DNA of 64,000 nt from Streptomyces seoulensis (GTDB lineage Bacteria > Actinomycetota > Actinomycetes > Streptomycetales > Streptomycetaceae): contig CP054936.1 of NCBI GenBank assembly GCA_013364255.1, positions 2,138,853-2,202,852 of the forward strand, given 5' to 3'. The notes beneath the pieces were generated by a model. It was not told the DNA's origin. It saw only the letters and a list, made by a program, of their open reading frames with translations, and ran no database searches. The position numbers were made by a program, and so were the translations under genes. Positions within the stretch are counted from its first letter, which is position 1; each line of letters opens with the position of its first letter. Of this stretch, positions 21,486 through 34,538 are shown piece after piece.

Positions 21486-23378
21486 ATGCGCGACCCCGCC
21501 CCCGCTCCGTCCGGCTCCCCCATGACCGGCGGGCTCGCCGACAGCGTCTGGGAGACGGCACGGGTACGGCCCGCTCTGCCGGTGCTGGCGCGGCGCACCC
21601 CCGCGGGCGACGCGTGGCGGCAGGTGACCGCGGCGGAGCTGCGCGACGAGGTGGCCGGGGTCGCCCGCGGACTGGTCGCCGCCGGGATCGCGCCGGGCCA
21701 CCGGGTGGCGCTGATGGCCCGCACCCGCTCCGAGTGGACGGTCCTCGCCCACGCCCTGTGGACGGTCGGCGCCGAACTCGTCCCGGTCCATCCGACCTCC
21801 GCGCGCGACCAGGTCGAGGGGATCCTGCGCGGCTCCGGCTGCGTGGCGGTGGCCGTGGAGGACGAGCAGGGCGCGATGACGGTCGGGTCGGTGTGCGCGG
21901 CGCTGCCCCTGCTGCGGCACGTGTGGCAGCTGGACGCCGGGGCGCTGGCGCACCTGACCGAGCGGGGCGCCCCGGTGCCGCCGACCACCGTCGACTCGCT
22001 GCGCCGGATCGTGCTGCCCGACGCCACCGCCGTCGTCGCCCACACCTCCGGCACCACGGGCCGCGCCCTGGGCTGCGCGCTGAGCCACCGCGCGCTGGCC
22101 GACCCCTGCGACAGACTGCTGGCGGGCTGGGGGCACACCGCCGCGCCGCCGGGCGAGCAGCCCTCCGTCCTGGCCTTCCTGCCCTTCTCGCACGTCTACG
22201 GCCTCATGGTGCAGAACATCTGCCTGCGGGGCGGCATCCTGCTGGGCCACGAGCCGGAGGCGGGCGAGGCGACGCTGGCGCCCGCGCTGCGCTCGTTCCG
22301 GCCGACGTACCTGTACGCCGTCCCGTCCGTCTTCGAGCGGTTCCACAAGGGCTTCCTGCGCACCGCCCAACAGGAGGGCCGGGGCGCGCTGTTCGAGCGG
22401 GCGGCGCGCACGGCGCGGGACTTCGCGGCGGCGCTGGAGCGGCGGCGCACCGGGCGGGGCGCGGGCCCCGGCCTCGACCTGCGGCTGCAACACGCCCTGT
22501 ACGAGCGGACGGTGTACCGCGGGCTGCGGGCTGCGCTGGGCGGCCGGGTGGTGCGCGCGAGTTCCGGCGGCTCCCCGCTCAGCCGCGAACTGGCCCTGTT
22601 CTACGAGGGCATCGGCATCCCCGTCCACGACGGGTACGGGCTCACCGAGACGGCGGGCGGCATCACCATGCAGCCGCTGGGCCGGGAGAAGGCGGGCACG
22701 GTCGGCAAGGCCCTGCCCGGCACCGCCGTCGAGGTGGCCGGCGACGGGGAGATCCTGGTGAGCGGGCCGTCGGTGTTCCAGGGGTACGTCGGCGACGAGG
22801 CCGCCACCCGGGCCGTGCTGCGCGGCGGCCGGCTGGCCACCGGGGACCTCGGGCACCTGGACGCCGAGGGCTATCTGACGATCACCGGGCGCAAGAAGGA
22901 CGTCATCCTCACCAGCGGCGGCAAGAGCGTGGCCCCGGCCCTGCTGGAGCAGCGGCTCAGGGCGCATCCGCTGGTCCACCAGGCCGTGGTCGTCGGCGAC
23001 GACCGGCCCTGTGTGGGGGCGCTGATCACGCTGGACCCCCAGTTCCTGGCCCACTGGCGGGCCGGCCTGGCGCTGCACGGGGACGCGCCGGGGCAGAAGG
23101 CGCGCGAGGAGAACGCGCTGCGCGAGGAGGTGGGCCGGGCGGTCGCCGCCGCCAACAGCGCCGTGTCGCGGGCGGAGTCCATCCGGGTCTTCCGGGTGCT
23201 GCCGGAGCCCTTCGACGTGGCCGGCGGACTGCTCACGCCGTCGCTGAAGCCGCGCCGGTCCGCCATCGTGGAGCGCTACGCCTTCGAGATCGACGCCATG
23301 TACCAGGCGCGCTCCCCGCGCCGGGCGGCGGCGGACGCGATGGCGCGGTGGGAGGAGTCCGACGACGTCTTCCGCTGA
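21486..23378 (+). CDS. AMP-dependent acyl-CoA synthetase/ligase (long-chain type)
   Basis: 630 residues from ATG 21486, preceded by AGGAG. The ANL superfamily motifs are in order: the P-loop-like VVAHTSGTTGRALGC, LPFSHVYGLM, the adenine-contact DGYGLTETAG, the ATP-contact TGDLGHLDAEGYL and ITGRKKDVILTSGGKSV with the hinge. The C-terminal catalytic lysine region TPSLKPRRSAIVERY is present. It probably activates fatty acids to acyl-AMP and acyl-CoA in the cytosol or at the membrane. The signature is TSGTTGRALG where the usual form is TSGTTGxPKG; this loss of the common Pro-Lys is worth noting. It is a single gene. Confidence 0.9.
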   Translation: MRDPAPAPSGSPMTGGLADSVWETARVRPALPVLARRTPAGDAWRQVTAAELRDEVAGVARGLVAAGIAPGHRVALMARTRSEWTVLAHALWTVGAELVPVHPTSARDQVEGILRGSGCVAVAVEDEQGAMTVGSVCAALPLLRHVWQLDAGALAHLTERGAPVPPTTVDSLRRIVLPDATAVVAHTSGTTGRALGCALSHRALADPCDRLLAGWGHTAAPPGEQPSVLAFLPFSHVYGLMVQNICLRGGILLGHEPEAGEATLAPALRSFRPTYLYAVPSVFERFHKGFLRTAQQEGRGALFERAARTARDFAAALERRRTGRGAGPGLDLRLQHALYERTVYRGLRAALGGRVVRASSGGSPLSRELALFYEGIGIPVHDGYGLTETAGGITMQPLGREKAGTVGKALPGTAVEVAGDGEILVSGPSVFQGYVGDEAATRAVLRGGRLATGDLGHLDAEGYLTITGRKKDVILTSGGKSVAPALLEQRLRAHPLVHQAVVVGDDRPCVGALITLDPQFLAHWRAGLALHGDAPGQKAREENALREEVGRAVAAANSAVSRAESIRVFRVLPEPFDVAGGLLTPSLKPRRSAIVERYAFEIDAMYQARSPRRAAADAMARWEESDDVFR

Positions 23379-23536
23379 CCGCGGCCGGGGGCGGCAGGCC
23401 GCGGCCGGCCCTGTCCGGTCCGGACCGGGCGGCGCGCCCAGGAGTGAGATCGGCGTCTCGGGAAACCTGTTCTCGCATGCTCCTGACAACATGTGAGATC
23501 TTCGCCGCGCCGCACCCGCGCGGCCGGAGGTGAGCC

Positions 23537-23701
23537 GTGCTCTTCCTCGTCGTGGCACTGCTGCTGCTGGCCTTCGTTCTCGGCTCGGTGGCCTATCTGC
23601 CCTGGCCGGTCACCCTGATCCTCGGCACGGTCGTCCTCTGCTGGCTCGCCGTCTTCACGGTGCGAGAACGCCGCCGCCGCGGCCGGACCGGGAGGGCGTG
23701 A
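23537..23701 (+). CDS. tiny membrane protein
   Basis: 54 residues from GTG 23537, with GGAGG seven bases upstream. Two hydrophobic stretches (LFLVVALLLLAFVLGSVAYL and WPVTLILGTVVLCWLAVF) cover most of it, followed by a basic end (RERRRRGRTGRA). It ends three bases before the start of the DUF4190-like gene, so the two are probably cotranscribed. I recognise no family. Confidence 0.6.
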   Translation: MLFLVVALLLLAFVLGSVAYLPWPVTLILGTVVLCWLAVFTVRERRRRGRTGRA

Positions 23702-23704
23702 GCC

Positions 23705-23977
23705 ATGCGGATGACCGCACCGCCCTCCCGCTACACCGGCCGCCGCGACACCGAGGGCATGGCGGTGGCCTCCTTCGTGCTCGGCCTGGTCGGCCTGATC
23801 GTGCTGAACCTGGTCCTCGGCCCGGTGGCGATCGCCCTGGCCGTGATCGCGCTGCGCCGGGGCACGCCCCGTCCCGGCCGGGCCCGGCTCGGACTGGCCC
23901 TGGGCATCGCCGACCTGGTCGTCCTCGCCGTCCTGATGGCCGCGCACCACGGCTCCTCCTGGACGGCCTTCGGCTGA
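23705..23977 (+). CDS. DUF4190-like small membrane protein
   Basis: 90 residues from ATG 23705. After a soluble start with GRRDTEGMAVASFVLGL come two transmembrane helices separated by a short basic loop (IALRRGTPRPGRARLG). The GMAVASFVLGL...ALRRG...LG pattern is the DUF4190 signature often found at the C-termini of bacterial membrane proteins. The function is unknown. It is paired with the tiny upstream gene. Confidence 0.75.
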   Translation: MRMTAPPSRYTGRRDTEGMAVASFVLGLVGLIVLNLVLGPVAIALAVIALRRGTPRPGRARLGLALGIADLVVLAVLMAAHHGSSWTAFG

Positions 23978-24104
23978 ACGGGCCACGGCGGGCGAACGGT
24001 GTGCGCCGGTTCACGCCGTTCTTCGGTCCGACGGGTTTACATCCGCCGCATCGTCACAGGCGCAGAGACGACGCCGTGCCGATCAGCGCGAGAGGAGCCC
24101 GACC

Positions 24105-24287
24105 ATGTCCCAGCCCCGCCGCCCGCTCCCCCATCCCGCCCACGGGCCGGACCAGGTCCGCGACTGCGGCGGCGCCGGGACGGCGGGCGCGTGGCGGGAG
24201 CTGTACGAGACCTGCTGCCTGACCGGCTGGGAGTCGCGCGGCAGCCTGCACGACCCCGGGGCGTGCCCGGGCCGGACCGCCGCGTGA
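24105..24287 (+). CDS. small hypothetical protein
   Basis: 60 residues from ATG 24105, supported by AGAGGAG upstream and a terminator over its stop codon. It has no membrane segment. Three cysteines (CGGAG, then TCCLTG) and a Pro/His-rich start are visible, and a fourth cysteine lies near the end. I recognise no family. A good ribosome site and hairpin make expression plausible, but the short length keeps the call tentative. Confidence 0.5.
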   Translation: MSQPRRPLPHPAHGPDQVRDCGGAGTAGAWRELYETCCLTGWESRGSLHDPGACPGRTAA

Positions 24288-24297
24288 GGCGGTCCGG
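24272..24297 (+). terminator. hairpin overlapping the stop codon of the small gene
   Basis: CCGGACCGCC (24272-24281) and GGCGGTCCGG (24288-24297) are perfect 10-bp arms around a 6-nt loop that contains the stop codon. Confidence 0.6.
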
Positions 24298-24430
24298 TCC
24301 CCGTCGTCGCTGAGACGGGTCCCACGGGCGGCCCACGCGTAGGGTCCGCCCCCATGGGAACCAGACAGGGGGACGGATGAGAAGGAAAGGACGACGACGC
24401 CCTGCTCACAGGCCGGGCCGGGAAGGCACG

Positions 24431-24865
24431 ATGGCAACCGAGCCGCATTGGAACGAGACACTGGCCACCGAGGGGATTCCGACTCGCACCGCTCGCTTCG
24501 CGGGCGAGCTGCACCATGTGACGGGTGCGCGCCTGGCAGCGGAGGAGTTCCTCGACGACCTGGCACGCGCCGCCCTGCCGACGGCGCAGGAGCACTGGGA
24601 CGACATCCTGCTGGTGGTCACCGAACTGGCCGCGAACGCGGTGCAGTACGCGCCGGGGCCGTTCGTGCTGCGCATGCGCCGCACCTTCGACGGGGTGCAC
24701 GTGACGCTGAGCGACACCAGCACGACGCCGCCGGCCCCGCGCCCCTTCCATCCCAGCCGCGGTGGCGGCGGGATCGGCTGGCACCTGATCCACACACTGT
24801 GCGACCAGGTCAGCGTGGTGGTGAACGAGCGGGGCAAGGACGTGCACGTCTTCCTGCCCTGGTGA
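24431..24865 (+). CDS. RsbW-like anti-sigma ATPase (HATPase_c_2)
   Basis: 144 residues from ATG 24431, with GGAAGG close upstream; ATG 24377 would add 18 basic residues. Typical motifs of the Streptomyces anti-sigma/serine-kinase family are present: N-box VVTELAANAVQYAPGP, G1 region VTLSDTSTTPPAPRP and the G2 loop GGGGIGWHLIHTLC. The ending VNERGKDVHVFLPW is also typical. Such proteins bind sigma factors or phosphorylate STAS antagonists. Two STAS genes (33566, 34149) and two sigma genes (7111, 42990) in the window are possible partners. It precedes the hybrid kinase, with one divergent gene between them. Confidence 0.85.
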   Translation: MATEPHWNETLATEGIPTRTARFAGELHHVTGARLAAEEFLDDLARAALPTAQEHWDDILLVVTELAANAVQYAPGPFVLRMRRTFDGVHVTLSDTSTTPPAPRPFHPSRGGGGIGWHLIHTLCDQVSVVVNERGKDVHVFLPW

Positions 24866-24903
24866 GCCGGCGTCGTCGCCCGCCGGCGCCGCGCCCCGCC
24901 GGG

Positions 24904-25275
24904 TCAGGCGACGCTCGGGGCGCGGGGCGGCAGCCCGTGGTAGTACTCCCCCACCCGCCGGAGGTAGTCCGGGTCCATGGTCTCGCTGTCGGTGCGGAAG
25001 CGCGGCGCGGCCTTGATCTCCGTCCGGGAGCAGGCCACCTCGATCCGCCGCTCCCCCGCGTCGATCCCGGTGACCACGCCGACCGGCACCAGAACGCTCT
25101 GGCCGAACACCCAGACGCCGGTGTCCACGACCAGGTGCCGCATCCCGAAGTGATCGGCCTCGCGGTCCACATGGCCCACGACACCGTCCGGGGCGACGAC
25201 GGTGAAGCCGGTCGGGTCCCCTCCCTGCTCGCGAACGGCCTGCGGCGGGTACGACCAGATGCTGTCGACGGTCAC
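24904..25275 (-). CDS. PRC-barrel domain protein
   Basis: 123 residues from GTG 25275, with GAGGAG upstream. Residues about 20-95 form a PRC-barrel-like beta domain (VVAPDGVVGHVDREADHFG, then VPVGVVTGIDAGERRIEV). A short C-terminal tail (YLRRVGEYYHGLPP) follows. PRC-barrel proteins in actinobacteria are stress-linked or RNA/membrane-associated, with no set enzymatic role. It is divergent from the hybrid kinase and convergent with the RsbW-like gene. Confidence 0.75.
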   Translation of the reverse strand: MTVDSIWSYPPQAVREQGGDPTGFTVVAPDGVVGHVDREADHFGMRHLVVDTGVWVFGQSVLVPVGVVTGIDAGERRIEVACSRTEIKAAPRFRTDSETMDPDYLRRVGEYYHGLPPRAPSVA

Positions 25276-25677
25276 GCTGCTCCTCTCCAGGACGAACGAG
25301 CCGTCGGCGGCCGGACCTCCGCTGGTCCGCGCCCCGGCTCACCGCATCGACTACCCGGCGTGGCCGGTCGCATTCGGCGGCCCGGAGCGGGTTTCGGCGG
25401 CTCCGCCTGCTACGCGGCGGAGCCGGTCGGCCGAGGACCGGAAAATACGGTCGAGTACCCCGGTTCGCTCGTCTCAATCCCACGGGATTTCCGCGGACCC
25501 GGATTGACGGGGATTTTTGTTCGGCGCGGCCCCACTGGGTTAGCCTGCGACGTATTTTCTCATCGCGCGCTTCCGTGACATGCGGAAACGCGCGGCGACA
25601 CGGGCCCACGCGGCCCGGCGGGGTTTTTCCGAGCCCTCACCGTTGAGGGCTCCCTGGGGAGCGGGACGAGGGTGCGC
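25276..25677. other. intergenic region upstream of the hybrid kinase, no gene seen
   Basis: About 400 bp, less GC-rich than its surroundings near 25430-25560. A TTGACG sequence at 25504-25509 could be a -35 box, but no good -10 lies at the right distance. No inverted repeat stands out. Confidence 0.4.
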
Positions 25678-29952
<4,275 letters not shown>

Positions 29953-29989
29953 GCGAGCACACACCGTCCGGCCGAGGAGCATCCGCATC

Positions 29990-32434
29990 GTGAGCACGTC
30001 CGAGCAGCCGCGTGAGCAGACCGGGGCCGAGCCGCGTCAGGAACCGTCCGCGCAGATCGCGCAGGCGTCCGCCGGCGACCCCGCGCACCCGGATCTGGCG
30101 GGGGTTCCCCCCACCTCCCCGGTCGGCCGGCTGGCCGCCACCGTGGACCGGCTGCGCCGCGAGGTCCGCACCGCGCAGGCCGAGGCCGAGGGCCGGGCGC
30201 TGGTCGAGCTGGCCAAGGGCATCCTGGTCGAGCGGCTGCGCTGCGGCCCCGCCCAGGCCGCCCGGCAGCTGGCGGAACTGGCCGAGCAGGCCAGCGTGTC
30301 GCCGCTGGAGTTCGCGGTCGAGGTCATCAACCAGGCCGCCCGCGACCGGGTGTCCGAGGTCACCGACGCCTTCCTCGCCGCGGCCGCGGGCGCGCCCGAA
30401 CGCGACGCGGCCGCGGTACGGCTGCGCGCCGCCGAGAGCGGGGCGCTGGCCGCGGACGACACCCAGGCCGTCGCCGACTCGCTCCTGGAGCACGCGCTGC
30501 GTCCGCTCGGCGCGGTGGCGGTGGCGGTGTGGGCCGCGGGCGCGGACGGTTCGCTGACCCTGGCCGGCTCGGCCGGCTTCTCCCCCGCGGAGGCGACCCG
30601 GTGGCGTTACGTCCCGCCGGAGGTGGCCACGGTGGCGCGCTGCGGGCTGACCGAGCGCACCGGCCAGTGGTTCGCGTCGCTGGCCGAGACCGGGCTGCCC
30701 ACCATCGGCCGGCACATGCACCCCGACGGCGGCCGGGTGGCGATGCCCGCGGGCACCGGGGGCCGCATCCACGGGGTGCTGGAGATCGCCTGGCCGGGGC
30801 CGCTGGAGCCGCAGTCGCCGCAGGTCGTACGGCAGGTGGACGCGCTGGCCGAGCTGTGCGCGCACACGCTGGAGACGTACGTCCCGCGCCCGGACGTGGG
30901 GCACGAGCCGCGGGTGCTGCCGGACGCGGCCGAGCTGATGGACCTGGCCGACGGGCTGCACGACCCGGCGCTGGTGCTGGTGCCGCACATCGACGGCTCG
31001 GGCCAGCTGGTCGACTTCCGCATCCAGCACGTCAACAACCGCTTCCTCGACCCGGCGGGCCGGCCGCGGGCGGTGGTCAGCGGCGCGCTGCTGCTGGAGG
31101 CCTATCCGATGGCCGCCGGCAAGAGCGAGCTGTTCCAGCGCGTGGAGCGGGTGTACGCCACGGGCGAGGCGTACCGGGCGCACCGGATGCAGCTGACGGC
31201 GCTGGTCGACCAGGTGTCGCTGTCGGCGGTCGCCGACATCAGCATCAGCCGGCACGGCAACAGCGTGCTGCTGATCTGGCGGATCGAGGACGAGACGGCA
31301 CGGCTGGCGAGCCTGCTCCAGCACGCCCAGCGGCTCGGCCGCATCGGCGGGTTCGAGGAGAACCTGCTGACCGCCGAGATCACCTGGAACGACCAGCTGT
31401 TCCACCTGTACGGGCGGTCCCCGTCGAGCATGCCGGTGCCGCTGGAGGAGCTGCCCGCGCACGCCCACCCGGACGACGCGGTGGCCCTCGGCCGGTTCCT
31501 GCGCACGGTGCTGCACCAGCGCCGGCCGTCCTCGGCGGCGTTCCGGCTCCAGCGGCCGGACGGGGTGACCCGGCACATCCGGGTGGTCGCCGAGCCGGTG
31601 CTGGACACCGACGGGCGGCTGTTCGTGGTGCGCGGCGCCTATCAGGACATCTCGGCGCAGCACTGGACGGAGGTGGCGCTGGCCGCCACCCGCGACCAGC
31701 TCGCCCACACCGAGCAGCAGGCGACCGAGCGCAATCGGCTGACCCTCCAGTTGCAGCACGCCATCATGCCGCCGACCCAGGCGCCGCTGAAGGTGTCCGG
31801 TCTGGAGGTGGCGGTGCGCTACCGCCCGGCGGAGACCGAGCAGTTGGTGGGCGGCGACTGGTACGACACGGTGGTGCTGCCGTCCGGTCTGGTGCTGCTG
31901 TGCGTGGGCGACGTGGCCGGGCACGGCATCGAGGCCGCGACCAGCATGGTGGTGCTGCGCAACGCGCTGCGCGGGCTCGCCGTGACCGGCGCGGGGCCGG
32001 GTCAGCTGCTGTCCTGGCTGAACATCGTGGCGCACCATCTCACCGGGGCGGTCACCGCCACCGCGGTGTGCGCGCTGTACGAACCGGACCGGCGGGTGCT
32101 GCGCTGGGCGCGGGCGGGTCATCTGCCGCCGGTGGTGGTGCGCGGCGCGGAGGCGGCGCCGCTGCCGCTGGTGCGGGGCATGCTGCTGGGCGCGGTGCCG
32201 GAGGCCGTCTACGAGGAGGCCGAGGTGCAGTTCGCGCCGGACGACACGCTGCTGATGTACACCGACGGTCTGATCGAGCGGCGGGACCGGTCCGTGGAGG
32301 AGTCGCTGTCGCATCTGCTGACCACGGCCCGCTCCGCGCCCAAGACGCTGGACCAGCAGCTGGACCGCCTGCTGACATACAGCCGCTCGGACACGGACGA
32401 CGACACCTGCATCGTGGGGATAAGGGTGGCCTAG
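29990..32434 (+). CDS. ANTAR/PAS PP2C-type (SpoIIE) serine phosphatase
   Basis: 814 residues from GTG 29990, with GAGGAG upstream. An ANTAR-like helical segment (residues about 65-120, ALVELAKGILVERLRCGPAQAARQL) is followed by a GAF-like part and two PAS domains (about 330-440 and 455-565). The phosphatase domain (about 590-812) shows GGDWYDTVVLPSG, GDVAGHGIEA, YTDGLIERRDR and DDDTCIV; the metal-binding aspartates are all present. It probably dephosphorylates a STAS anti-anti-sigma factor, such as the one at 33566, to release a sigma factor. It lies 37 bp after the hybrid kinase, probably in one operon. Confidence 0.9.
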   Translation: MSTSEQPREQTGAEPRQEPSAQIAQASAGDPAHPDLAGVPPTSPVGRLAATVDRLRREVRTAQAEAEGRALVELAKGILVERLRCGPAQAARQLAELAEQASVSPLEFAVEVINQAARDRVSEVTDAFLAAAAGAPERDAAAVRLRAAESGALAADDTQAVADSLLEHALRPLGAVAVAVWAAGADGSLTLAGSAGFSPAEATRWRYVPPEVATVARCGLTERTGQWFASLAETGLPTIGRHMHPDGGRVAMPAGTGGRIHGVLEIAWPGPLEPQSPQVVRQVDALAELCAHTLETYVPRPDVGHEPRVLPDAAELMDLADGLHDPALVLVPHIDGSGQLVDFRIQHVNNRFLDPAGRPRAVVSGALLLEAYPMAAGKSELFQRVERVYATGEAYRAHRMQLTALVDQVSLSAVADISISRHGNSVLLIWRIEDETARLASLLQHAQRLGRIGGFEENLLTAEITWNDQLFHLYGRSPSSMPVPLEELPAHAHPDDAVALGRFLRTVLHQRRPSSAAFRLQRPDGVTRHIRVVAEPVLDTDGRLFVVRGAYQDISAQHWTEVALAATRDQLAHTEQQATERNRLTLQLQHAIMPPTQAPLKVSGLEVAVRYRPAETEQLVGGDWYDTVVLPSGLVLLCVGDVAGHGIEAATSMVVLRNALRGLAVTGAGPGQLLSWLNIVAHHLTGAVTATAVCALYEPDRRVLRWARAGHLPPVVVRGAEAAPLPLVRGMLLGAVPEAVYEEAEVQFAPDDTLLMYTDGLIERRDRSVEESLSHLLTTARSAPKTLDQQLDRLLTYSRSDTDDDTCIVGIRVA

Positions 32435-32558
32435 GACCCCGGCGCTCGTACGGACCAGGCCGGGCGCGCGGCGGGAGTCACCCGTTCGCCGGGTGTGCGC
32501 CGCACGCGCCGGGGCACTTGAAGTCGGCGGCACCCGCCCCGCCGACGGAAGGCGCACC

Positions 32559-33443
32559 ATGTCAGACGACCGCCCGCAGGACCCGACGACCCGGCATCCG
32601 CGGCCCGACTTCCCGCAGCAGGACCAGGAGCACCCGGGCTGGACCGGGCCGATGGACCCGCCGCCGGACCACGGCGAGGAGTCGTACCGGGGCAGCGGTC
32701 TGCTCACCGACCGGGCGGCGCTGCTGACCGGCGGCGACTCGGGCATCGGGCGCGCGGTGGCGCTGGCCTTCGCCCGCGAGGGCGCCGACGTGGTCTTCAC
32801 CTACCTGCCCGACGAGGAGAAGGACGCGCGGGAGACGGCGCGGCTGGTGGAGGAGGCGGGGCGCCGGGCGGTGCCGGTGGCGTGCGACATCCGCGAGGAG
32901 GAGCAGTGCCGCGCGCTGGTGGACCGGGCGGTCGCCGAGTTCGGCCGCATCGACGTGCTGGTCAACAACGCGGCGTACCAGATGTCCCAGCCGGACGGCA
33001 TCGGCGCGATCACCACCGAGCAGTTCGACCGGGTGCTGCGCACCAATCTGTACGGCATGTTCTGGCTGTGCAAGATGTCGCTGCCGCACATGCGGCCAGG
33101 GTCCTCGATCATCAACACGACGTCGGTGCAGGCGTACAAGCCGAGCCCGCATCTGCTGGACTACGCGACGACCAAGGGCGCGATCGTCACCTTCACCCAG
33201 GGGCTCGCGCAGATGGTCGCCGGGGACGGGATCCGCGTCAACGCGGTCGCCCCGGGCCCGGTGTGGACGCCGCTGATCCCGGCGACGATGCCGGACACCA
33301 GGGAGTTCGGCAAGCAGGCGCCGCTCGGCCGCCCGGCCCAGCCCGCGGAGATGGCGCCGGCCTACGTCTTCCTAGCCTCGCAGCGGGCGAGCTACATCAC
33401 CGCCGAGGTGGTCAACGCGACCGGGGGCACGCCGCTGCCGTAA
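32559..33443 (+). CDS. SDR-family oxidoreductase (stress-type, YdaD/GspP39-like)
   Basis: 294 residues from ATG 32559. A hydrophilic N-terminal extension (residues 1-50, DPTTRHPRPDFPQQDQEHPG) precedes the Rossmann domain with GGDSGIGRAVA and NNAAYQMSQ. The catalytic set is Ser in TTSVQAYKPS and Tyr/Lys in YATTKGA. The N-terminal PxPxFPxQ extension is typical of the general-stress SDR group that is SigB-controlled in Bacillus. The substrate is unknown. It lies between the PP2C gene and two STAS genes, which fits a stress regulon. Confidence 0.88.
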   Translation: MSDDRPQDPTTRHPRPDFPQQDQEHPGWTGPMDPPPDHGEESYRGSGLLTDRAALLTGGDSGIGRAVALAFAREGADVVFTYLPDEEKDARETARLVEEAGRRAVPVACDIREEEQCRALVDRAVAEFGRIDVLVNNAAYQMSQPDGIGAITTEQFDRVLRTNLYGMFWLCKMSLPHMRPGSSIINTTSVQAYKPSPHLLDYATTKGAIVTFTQGLAQMVAGDGIRVNAVAPGPVWTPLIPATMPDTREFGKQAPLGRPAQPAEMAPAYVFLASQRASYITAEVVNATGGTPLP

Positions 33444-33565
33444 GGGTTTCGGGGCGGGCGGGCATGAGGGATTGATTCAGGGGTAGGCGCGGGTGCGCGG
33501 TGCGGGTTGCCCTGTCGTGGACACGGGTGCCCCGCACTGGCCGTCAGCACTCGTTGGAGGTACTC

Positions 33566-33997
33566 GTGCCCATTGCCCAGAACCCGCTGTCCGTCGAGGT
33601 CACCGTCCCCCGGGAGGATGTCGCCCTCCTCACGGTCGAGGGCTACCTGGACGTCGACACGGCGACCGAGTTGCAGGCCCATCTGGCCAATCAACTGCAC
33701 CACGGCAGGCGGCACTTTCTGCTCGACCTGACCGGGGTCCCCTTCATGGACTCTTCCGGTATGAACATCATCCTGCGCGCGTATCAGGAGGTCCGGGACC
33801 GGCCGGGCAGCGTGCACATCATCGCGCCCACGCCTGCCGTACGGCGCATTCTCGACCTGACCGGGGTCAGCATCACGGTGCCGGTCTCCGGGACGACGGA
33901 CGAGGCGCTGGCCCTGATCGACCGCCGGCCCGAGGACCGTCCGGGACCGTCCGAGGAGTACGCGGCGCCGGCCGAACCGGCGGAGCGGCAGGTCTGA
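33566..33997 (+). CDS. STAS-domain anti-anti-sigma factor (RsbV-like)
   Basis: 143 residues from GTG 33566, five bases after GGAGG. The STAS fold covers residues about 8-110, with FLLDLTGVPFMDSSGMNIIL holding the likely phosphorylated Ser63/Ser64. An acidic Pro-rich tail of about 25 residues follows. In the family, the unphosphorylated form binds an RsbW-type kinase and frees its sigma factor, and PP2C phosphatases reactivate it. Candidate phosphatases are the products at 29990 and 35278; candidate kinases are at 24431 and 44211. Confidence 0.9.
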   Translation: MPIAQNPLSVEVTVPREDVALLTVEGYLDVDTATELQAHLANQLHHGRRHFLLDLTGVPFMDSSGMNIILRAYQEVRDRPGSVHIIAPTPAVRRILDLTGVSITVPVSGTTDEALALIDRRPEDRPGPSEEYAAPAEPAERQV

Positions 33998-34148
33998 GGG
34001 GCGGGCCCCCCGCGTGCCGGCCGCCGGCCGCGCCCGCCCGGCGGACCCGGACCCGCGCGGGCCGGCCGTCGCACGGCACGGCCCCTTGACGGCGGCCCGG
34101 GGACGGACCGGCCGTGGCGGACGGGACAGTGGACCAGGAGTGGAGCAG

Positions 34149-34535
34149 GTGCGGGAGCACGCGACGGCCGCGCCCGTCGTCGGGCTGGGGGACGGTGTCG
34201 TGGCCGTGACGCCGACCGGGACGCTCGACGGCGCCCGCGTCCGGACCGTGACGCGGACGCTGCTGGAGGCGGTCGTGGCGCGGCGGGCGCGGTGCGCGAT
34301 CCTCGACGTCACCGGGGTGTCCGCCGTCGACTCGCGGACGGCGCGGCGACTGCTGGACGCGGCCCTGGCGGTACGGCTGACGGGGGCGGAGTGCGTCGTC
34401 TGCGGCATCCGGCCCGACCTCGCGCGCACCCTCGTGCGCCCCGGCGCCGGCCCGGAGACGCTCGTCACCCGCACGTCCCTCGCCGACGCCCTGGCGTACG
34501 CGCTGCGCCGACCGGGCGCCCAGCGGTGCGGGTGA
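34149..34535 (+). CDS. second STAS-domain protein (RsbS-like)
   Basis: 128 residues from GTG 34149, eight bases after AGGAG. The short STAS fold has LDVTGVSAVDSRTARRLL with Ser62 at the phosphorylation position, and GAECVVCGIRPDLARTLV, which resembles the RsbS/RsbR stressosome group more than RsbV. In Bacillus-like modules RsbS is followed by an RsbT kinase and an RsbX/RsbU phosphatase. Here the next 740 bp hold no recognisable kinase, and then a phosphatase follows. Confidence 0.82.
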   Translation: MREHATAAPVVGLGDGVVAVTPTGTLDGARVRTVTRTLLEAVVARRARCAILDVTGVSAVDSRTARRLLDAALAVRLTGAECVVCGIRPDLARTLVRPGAGPETLVTRTSLADALAYALRRPGAQRCG

Positions 34536-34538
34536 GCG

